Assembly: GCA_025200525.1 (NCBI GenBank)
Contig: JANUSC010000050.1
Location: 992,001 to 1,056,000 of the forward strand
Reading direction: 5' to 3'
Length of the DNA stretch: 64,000 nt
Origin: Camellia lanceoleosa
Taxonomy: Eukaryota; Streptophyta; Magnoliopsida; Ericales; Theaceae
In this document: positions 56,868 through 64,000 of the stretch, piece by piece
Layout: each line of letters begins with the position of its first letter
Position numbering within the stretch: the first letter of the stretch is position 1
Position numbers and translations under genes: made by a program
Notes under the pieces: model-generated
Databases searched by the model: none
Told to the model about the DNA's origin: nothing
The model's input: only the letters and a program-made list of their open reading frames with translations

Positions 56868-59800
56868 TGAGCACGCCTCAGTTCGGACTCCATCTTTGTG
56901 TCGGTTCTAAATCTGAACCAAAGAGTCCAAATCCGGCAAATCGTTTGAGAAAACAGTTTTTTTTGAAAAGTAGTGCCAAACATGGACTGCTTTGCCAGAT
57001 TACAGAGTCGCCACCTAAATATTTTTTTAAAATGGGAAATTTAGGAAACCCTGACTCGGTGCCGAAGGCCACATGTCCGTCATCACCAAAGTGGTCTTGG
57101 CTCGGGAGCTTGGGTACGATCGGGGAAGGTCAGCTATGAGCACCCCCTTTCGCCCGGTCCGAAGACCGGCCTCTACTAACCGTGATATCCGTTTTTGAAA
57201 ACTTTATGCGTTCTTATTCCGGTTATTAGCCTAGAATTACTATGTGATGCGCACAACACAAAAGTATAGACTAGATCGCCTAATTTGGAAATAAACATTG
57301 CATATCCGTTTTGTCTCGAAAAACGTGTTGTTTTCTTTTGCTACTCGCAAGTAGGCTAAAATGCGGATTTCAATGAGTCGTTTCCAACTCAGGCAATCCA
57401 ACCTCCACCCGCAGGCATTCAAGCAGTTATATAACACATAAGCATTTAGCCGCATGGCAATCCTATTGTCATGGCAACAATCACACGCCAAGCGATATGC
57501 TAAAGCAAAAACACTTACATCGTACTCCGCGCCAAAATAATAAACTAGTTAGCAAAACATGCATGACCTAGTTCATGTTAAATGGCTAATGCATCACATT
57601 CAGGGGTGCAATCTAAACAGGCTCGGCTAACCCTAAACATGGCACATGAGATGCGACAACTATCACGTATTCAATTTGGGATTGAAAGTACGGTACAGTT
57701 TGCATGATGTGCCGAGCCCGATGCATGTAAACAAATGCATGAATGCACACATGCATTGCATAAGGTATGCTAAAATAAGTATGCCCTAATCTACCATAAG
57801 CAGGTAAATAAAAGGGTTAGAAAGAAATGGGGGTTGGAAGACATACACCCACTCACGCACACTTATTACAATTTGCGCCCTCGCTCGGAGGAACCGAAAG
57901 AATATACAAAACCGAATAAATAATTAACTATTCTAGCTAATTAAATATTACAAATCAACTAAATTAAATAAATAAACTAATTAATCTATTTAAGCGATAA
58001 GTGCCTCGGAAGGAGGGCCGATCGCGTGTGCCGGGACTCGCTTAATCAAGCTTGCCGCTGCAAGTGTGCCTCTGTTTCTCTGCTCTCCTTCTCTGAAAAT
58101 TCCCAAAACTTCAGAGTACCTCTCGAGCACTGGGAGCATCACCGGCTGAGGCAGGGAGCCACCGGCTGAGGAAGGAAGCCACCGGCTCTGAATTTCATTA
58201 TCGGCTGCCAAGAGGCAGCCGGTCGGCACTAAAGAGTGCCGATCGGCCCTTTATCCCTGCAGAACCTGCAACTGACAGCAGCAGAGGAAACCCAAGGCAA
58301 GGCAATGCAAATCAAAGCATGTATGCACCAAGCACATCCCTCATCATGCTATGGACTCAAGAGGGCATGTGCCTCGATTCCCGGACCACCAATCGCGCAT
58401 TTCCATGCATGATGGCCCTAAGAACCAAGAGTGCAAATTTGATTTCAAATGCATGCAATGCAAACAATCAAACAAGGGTGCCAAACCTCTATCATACTTC
58501 ACTTCAAGAGGCTTAACATACATGCAAATGTGATGCAACCCTAAGCATGCTATCTACTATGCACATATGGACAATGGCATGGCATTTATGCAAGCATACA
58601 AGCAAGCACACAAGCAAGCACATGAACCAAGCATGCAAACCGATTGTAGATTGGGCTTAAACATGAATTGGGCAGCTCTAATAAGGCTCAAAACAGTGGC
58701 CAAAATGCCTAGATAATGAGACTAAACACACGCACACACATGCACATGTTAAGGCTTAAGACTTAGGCATACAAAGTCAACTTTCATGCACACTTAAGAG
58801 GCCAAACATAGACTGAAAGCATGCATCAAAAACTCTGAAATTCATGTCAAACAAGATGCCCAATCATGCAATGATGCATGCCAAACAAAGCATGCAAATG
58901 GCCTAGGCTTAAGACAAGTCAATAGGGCATTTAAACCACACTTGGCACCAACACATATGGCATGCAATAATCGACCTAAAATAGGTTCTTAGCATGTTAA
59001 AGCAAGGCCAAAGAGCTACTTAGATGGCATCTAAGAGTCATTAAGCTAAAGGCATGCATTGAAGCCAAAACATGGAGCATACAAGACATACTCTTAAAGC
59101 ATTAACAAGGCCACTAAGGCAATCAAACAAGCATGTATGAAGGACTGAAATGACATGCTAGATGGTTCCAATCATCAAAAACAAAGCTAGAATAGCATAC
59201 CACATATTCATGCTTTTGAGGCCAACAAGCCAAATACAAAGAGGCTACCAAGTACATGCCAAGATTGGCCAAAATAGCTATGGACAGAGCTGAATCATGG
59301 CAAAATAAGCTTACAAGCTTCACAAATCTAAACCTAAAACATGCTAGAAACTAAGGCACACAACCTAGGCATGTTAAGGCATAAAAGAGGCATTACAAGG
59401 CAACTATACTAAGCATGTATAGGAGACCAAAACCAACTTAGAGGCATGTTATATCATGGCAATATAAGCATAGAAAACAACTCAAACATGCTCAACACAC
59501 ACTCAAACATGAAGCTCCTTAAGGAAGCAAAATTTGTCCTTTTCAAGGGCATCAAGGAGAGAGGGTGGCCCTCTCCTTCTTGAGACTTCAAGGCATGCTC
59601 TTCACCACTGAAATCCCTCAAGATTTCAGTGGTGAAGAGATCCTAAGACCAAAGTCTCGGATCTCTCACAAAATGGCACAAAAGGTGGCCTTTTCAAGGC
59701 CTAAAGGTGGTCAAAGTTCCTCAAACCACAAAACACTCTTAATATACAATAAAGAGGGTCAAAAATCAGAACTTTTATGTGCCAAACACTAAGCTCAAAA

Positions 59801-60591
59801 ACAGTTCTAAATTAGGTAGAAATGAGTTGCAAAAATGGGAAAAAAAGTGCAAGTTTCTCACCCTTGATGACTACCTTCACAAGAGTTGTTGGTGTTGCCT
59901 CCTTGAGCTCAAATCCAGTCAAGAATCACCAAAAACCAACCTCTAGAACCTCTGTCCCAAGAGAAAGGTGGAACACTAGGTGCTAGTGTGCAAAAGTAAG
60001 GCACAAAACACCTAGTTTAACAAGAGAATGATAGATATAGGGTGGATATATATTTTCTAACCTAAACCAGAGCTTCCTCTCTCTAAAAATGGCTGAACTC
60101 TCTCAAGAAGTCCCAACCCTAAGTCAAGAAGAAGAGCCTTCCTCTTATAGAACTTGTAAACTTACAAGCTAAGCAAACAAGGGTTCATCCCTCCATACAC
60201 GTGTATGGAGGGGAAGCCAATTGCACACAGCTGTCTGAAAATATCTCAGAAAGCAAGTGCACAGTGGTCGGCTGGGCAAATTGGTCATTTCGCCCAAAAT
60301 AGTGCCGACCGGCACAATATAGTGCCGGTGACAACTACAGCCAGCCGGTGGCCTCTAGCCCCAGCCGGTGGTTTGTGGGGATGCCTCATAAAGCATTCCC
60401 TGCCCTTCCAAGGCAAATCACAAGTGTTTGGTGCAAAACCAAACACAAACGGTCGAGTTCGGAGGTCCTGAGGCAAGGCACGCGTAGCCGAGATCTCCGG
60501 GAACTCCAAACGAACACAACTATGGATAATCACCGAGTGTTCCAACGGTGACATCCAAGTCTTGAGGACGGTCAAAAATGGGGTGTCTACA
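56868..60591 (-). repeat. E2 5' LTR
   Basis: 3.7 kb, starting TGTAGACACC (60591) and ending GGCGTGCTCA (56868) on the minus strand. Matches 41043-44823 except for a shortened outer end and a few small indels (for example near 58015-58135 and 60298). Confidence 0.9.
60144..60149 (-). promoter_or_regulatory. candidate LTR TATA box (E2)
   Basis: Minus strand TATAAG within TTCTATAAGAGG, about 445 bp into the 5' LTR; identical in the 3' LTR at 44356-44361. Confidence 0.35.
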
Positions 60592-60764
60592 GAAGCCGTT
60601 CGGGCTTTCAATTTCTGATTCTAAGTCGTTAAGCGAATAGATATTCCATGTAATAACAGATAACTACAAAAGTAAGTATGCAATCACACAATTGAACACA
60701 CAATCATGCAATTGAGCTTATTGAAACAATATAATATAATAGTTCAGAGGTCGGGGTCGCCACA
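60592..60764 (-). repeat. start of the older gypsy 3' LTR
   Basis: On the minus strand the LTR begins TGTGGCGACCCCGACC at 60764, preceded by a purine tract AAGGAGGAGAGAC (60765-60777). E2 interrupts this LTR at 60592. Confidence 0.7.
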
Positions 60765-60775
60765 GTCTCTCCTCC

Positions 60776-62321
60776 TTAGAAAGTTTGGTCCTCCAAGCTT
60801 AAGTTACCTTTAGACGGAAACAAATGTGGATATCGTTGTCGCATCTCTTCCTCTTTCTCCCAAGTGGCCTCCTTCCCATAATGTTCTTTCCACTTGACTT
60901 TCACCATAGGGATAGTTTTGTTTCTCAATTGTTTCACTTGCTGATCAATGATTTGCAGGAGCCATTCTTCATACATCATATTCTCGTCTAAAGCAATTCG
61001 GTGGTAATCAATCCCATGGAATGGATCTCTAAAATACCCACAAAGCATGGATATATGGAAAACATTATGCATTTGTTCCATTCTTAGTAGCAAAGCAATA
61101 TGGTAAGCAACAGGACCCAATCTCTCGAGAATCTAAAATGGCCCAATGTAGTGACGAGTCAATTTTCTCTTTTTGCCAAATCTCGTCTGCCCTTTCATCG
61201 GTGTTACTTTGATAAATACATGATCCCCGCTTCATAATCTAAGTCTCTTCTTCGCTGATATGCATAACTTTTCTGTCGACTTTGTGCAGTTTTGAGCCTT
61301 TACTGAATGATTTTGATCTTCTCGGTCTTTTCTTGCACAAGTTTGGTCCCATAAATAGCCCTATCACCAACCTCTGTCCAACAAAATGGCAATCTACATT
61401 TTCTGCCATATAATGCCTCATATGGTGCCATACCGATGCTAGGGTGAAAACTATTGTTATAAGCAAATTCAACTAATGGCAAATATGTTTCCCAGCTGCC
61501 CTAAAAGTCTAGAACACACATACGAAGCATGTCTTCTAAGGTCTAAATAGTCCTCTCGGTTTGCCCATCAGTTTGTGGATGAAATGCAGTACTAAATCTC
61601 AATTTTGTTCCCACTACATTCTGTCGACTATGCCAAAATCTAGAAACAAATTTAGGATCTCTATCTGATATAATAGACACTGGAACTCCATGCAACTGAA
61701 TAATCTCATCAATGTAGATAGTAGCAAGTCATATGCAATAAAAGAAATCTTTACAACAAGAAAATGAGCAGACTTAGTCAATCTATCAACTATAACCCAA
61801 ATAGACTCCATACCTCTAGGTGTTCGAGGTAGGCCAACAACGAAGTCCATGGTGATATGTTCACATTTCCATTCCGAGATAGGAAGAGACTGAAGCAAAC
61901 TTGCCGATTTCTGATGATCCGCTTTCACTTGTTGGCATTATAAGCATTTAGAGTTGAAGTCAACAATCTCTCTTTTTATGTTGGGCCACCAATACACTAA
62001 CTTCAAATCTTGGTACATTTTGGTGTTTCTTGGGTGTATAGCAAACACTGACTTGTGGGCTTCCTCTAAAATTTTTCTTTTCAAATCTGCATCATTTGGA
62101 TTACACAATCTCCCTTGAAATTTCAATACGAAATCTTCAATTGTGAATCCTGATTTAGGTTTGGTGTCAAGTTCATCACAAATCTTCTTCAAAAGCTCAT
62201 CATTCATTTGCATTTGCTTGATTTCTTCAATAATTGTAGGTTGTGCAGACATTATGGCTATCAAGCTATCTTGTTCAAAAGGCACCACCACAATTTCAAT
62301 TTTTTCAAACTCTAGTAGCAA
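60776..62321 (-). pseudogene. decayed Ty3/gypsy (chromovirus-like) integrase
   Basis: Minus-strand remnants in order. The integrase N-terminal zinc region (LVYWWPNIKREI) is at 61938-62321. The core (ISEWKCEHITMDFVVGLPRT, DRLTKSAHF) is at 61614-61928. The FAYNNSFHPSIGMAPYEALYGRKC segment is at 61239-61482. A C-terminal GPVAYHIALL...HNVFHISML region ends in a chromodomain-like VKWKEHYGKEATWEKEEEM at 60776-61120. Frames change at least three times and stops lie between the parts. Upstream reverse transcriptase is not present in the window, because another insertion begins at 62322. Confidence 0.85.
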
Positions 62322-62635
62322 TAGGGATGGCAATCGGAATCCGGTCCGACGGGGACCCGATCCCCCGACCCTGAATTAAGTGGTTATTCCCCGAAAAATA
62401 CCCCCGACGGGCCGGGGATGGTATTAAAAATTAAATCCCCGATGATATTTGGGCCAGGGATGGGGACACATGTTTCAGCCACGGACCCGCCCCAGCCCCG
62501 ATCCCCGGCTCGATTGCCCCCCGACATGAAATTACCCTTTTACCCATGCTTATATATAACATATGTGGGTGTGTGTAGGGTTTTGTTTGAGAACACACAC
62601 ACAACACAAACACAAACACAACAAAGCCGTCTCCT

Positions 62636-62859
62636 GCTCTCTCTCTCTCTCTCTCTCTCTCTCCGATCATCCGTTACCGCCGATCCTCCTTCACCACCGA
62701 TCCTTCCTCACCGTCGCTCGTACCTCACTGTCGATCCTCCTTCCTTACCGCCACTGCTGCCTCTCTCTCTCTCTCTCACAGACGACATTGACGGGTGCTC
62801 ACCCCTCACCGCCACTCCTTCCTCGCCGACGATCCTCCTTCACCGCCGATTTCAAAGGG

Positions 62860-62909
<50 letters not shown>

Positions 62910-62910
62910 G
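62636..62910 (+). repeat. CT microsatellites with CCGCCGATCCTCC repeats
   Basis: (CT)n at 62636-62662, 62762-62777 and 62855-62907, separated by degenerate CACCGCCGATCCTCCTTC units. The open frames are composition-driven. Confidence 0.75.
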
Positions 62911-62944
62911 ATTTCGGATATAGGGGGATTTACATAGACACACA

Positions 62945-63200
62945 CACAATATATATATATATATATATATCTGTGAGTGTATATATTGTATCTCTTTTCG
63001 ACATTCGACCTCTATTTTCTTTTTCTCTAAATTTATTTATTTTAAATATATACATATATATATGAGTTGATCTTTTATTGAGTTTTTGATCTGTTACATA
63101 TATATATATATATACAATCTGGTTTTTTTTTTATATGTTAAATAAATATATATATACAGTTCTAATTCATTAGGGATTGTTATATATATATATAATGATT
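62945..63200 (+). repeat. AT microsatellites
   Basis: Several (AT)n runs at about 62948-62971, 63048-63064, 63099-63115, 63144-63156 and 63180-63194. 63201-64000 holds no recognised gene; a 55-bp duplication (TTTTGCCAATG(A/G)GAGTTTG) is at about 63593-63700. Confidence 0.8.
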
Positions 63201-64000
63201 CACGTGTTGAAACTTTTGAATCGATGATTCAATCACCTGTTTAATTAATGGGACACCATTTCCCCTCTAAAATTGCATCACATTCTTTCTAGTTAACGAA
63301 CAAAACCAGAAGAGGGAAAAAAAAAAAAAAAAGAAGGTATAAATGCTCATGAAACAGTCACCCCACCAAAACTGGCCAAAGTGGTTTTGAATTCATTTTT
63401 GGTGTGTATGGAAATCACATAATGTACTTGAAGTCAAATAGCGTATAGCTGTCATTCCCTTTTTGATTTATGGGGATGCAATGTCATCTTGGTTAAGCTA
63501 TCTCGGGAAATAAATTATAGCAGAGAATATGATTTGTTTTCAAGTATCTTTAAACTAGGAAGTGTTGTTTCTCAGTACTAAACATGTCTCCATTTTGCCA
63601 ATGAGAGTTTGTTTTTGGTATCTAATTGATCTCCATGTATTTAGACATTTTGCCAATGGGAGTTTGTTTTTGGTATCTAAACATGTCTCCAACTTGTCTA
63701 GTATTTATATACGCCTCCTTTTGTTTTAGTAGTTTTCCTCAGTTATGGAAAATTTTATGCTTTTAGTCAACTTTTTGTCTTGTACTTAATTGGGATTGGA
63801 ATACAATTTCACTATTAGTTGCAAGCAGTATCATGCTTCATGCTTATTCTTTAAAGAAACCTTTTGAATAGCTGTCCAAAATGGCAATTTAGCTCTAGTT
63901 TGTTGATTCTATTGGGACTTTTGATTGGTTTGGATGCATTAGGGATTGTTAAAGTTAAACCATATATGTTAGCTTAGTTGATGATGATATTGATGATTCC

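Larger units (their letters stand above)
41043..60591 (-). mobile_element. E2: 19.5-kb Tat-like gypsy element, gag-only, with antisense PMD gene
   Basis: LTRs at 41043-44823 and 56868-60591, target duplication GAAGC (41038-41042 and 60592-60596), primer site 56851-56867 and polypurine tract beside 44823. The 12-kb internal region has gag at the 5' end, no protease, reverse transcriptase, RNase H or integrase, a tandem hairpin array before the 3' LTR, and a PMD gene on the opposite strand. It must depend on another element for mobility. LTRs are very similar, so insertion was fairly recent. Confidence 0.9.
62322..64000 (+). mobile_element. possible hAT-like element (one end only)
   Basis: The gypsy frame stops at a TAGGGATGGCAATCGG boundary, a sequence typical of plant hAT-type ends, followed by G/C-rich GGGGAC, CCCCGA blocks. 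The 8 bases before it (AGTAGCAA) would be the target duplication, but the other end is not in the window. A TATATATAA lies near 62551, and CT-rich leader-like DNA follows. No transposase seen. Confidence 0.35.

Noticed and set aside
62418..63065. 215-codon Ser/Leu-rich frame
   Set aside because: Driven by CT and AT microsatellites; no conserved domain.

Overview
This is plant nuclear DNA, built almost entirely of nested transposable elements. The evidence is AT-rich non-coding DNA, GT-AG introns of about 80-100 nt, TATA boxes, Ty1/copia and Ty3/gypsy polyproteins of plant type, a MuDR-type transposase, plant mobile domain (PMD) genes, Tourist-like MITEs and a plant-type Helitron end. I see no bacterial features, no rRNA or tRNA gene, and no convincing single-copy host gene. 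The species cannot be named from the sequence.

Layout. (1) 623-5958: a young Ty1/copia element on the minus strand with near-identical 232/242-bp LTRs, a TTGTT target duplication, primer site, polypurine tract and an almost complete polyprotein that loses frame inside RNase H. (2) 5964-8656: AT-rich DNA with two Tourist-like MITEs. (3) 8657-28129: a giant (about 19.5 kb) Mutator-like element (MULE) with about 295-bp terminal inverted repeats full of imperfect palindromes. It carries a broken MuDR transposase gene (19411-22209, minus), a PMD gene (16273-18610, minus) and, at its left end, three small diverged paralogous genes (10223-10834 minus, 13178-13615 minus, 15080-15520 plus). Each small gene has a TATA box and a same-orientation TGACAACTC motif upstream. 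Between them lies a 194-bp tandem array holding the same motif. A Helitron (25425-26502) is nested inside. (4) 28130-39098: the 3' part of a long-LTR, Tat-like gypsy element on the plus strand (E1), with a gag fragment, tandem arrays and a 5.4-kb LTR into which a 1.1-kb Tourist-like element with a GGT-rich core has inserted. (5) 39099-41042 and 60592-62321: the two parts of an older, decayed chromovirus-like gypsy element (LTR plus integrase, minus strand). (6) 41043-60591: a 19.5-kb Tat-like gypsy element (E2, minus strand, GAAGC target duplication) inserted in that older LTR. It has about 3.7-kb LTRs, a short gag, no pol, a hairpin-rich tandem array, and an antisense six-exon PMD gene with its own TATA box. 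(7) 62322-64000: the end of what may be a hAT-like element inserted into the old gypsy pol, with CT and AT microsatellites.

The most unusual content is the left arm of the MULE. Three related acidic-tailed small proteins share an upstream motif, and that motif is also amplified in a non-coding tandem array. This recalls VANDAL-type MULEs, in which an element-encoded anti-silencing protein recognises short motifs amplified in the element's non-coding DNA; the parallel is inference only. Also notable are PMD genes in two unrelated transposon classes within one window (sense in the MULE, antisense in the gypsy), and 16 hairpins in E2 whose stems show a paired base change.
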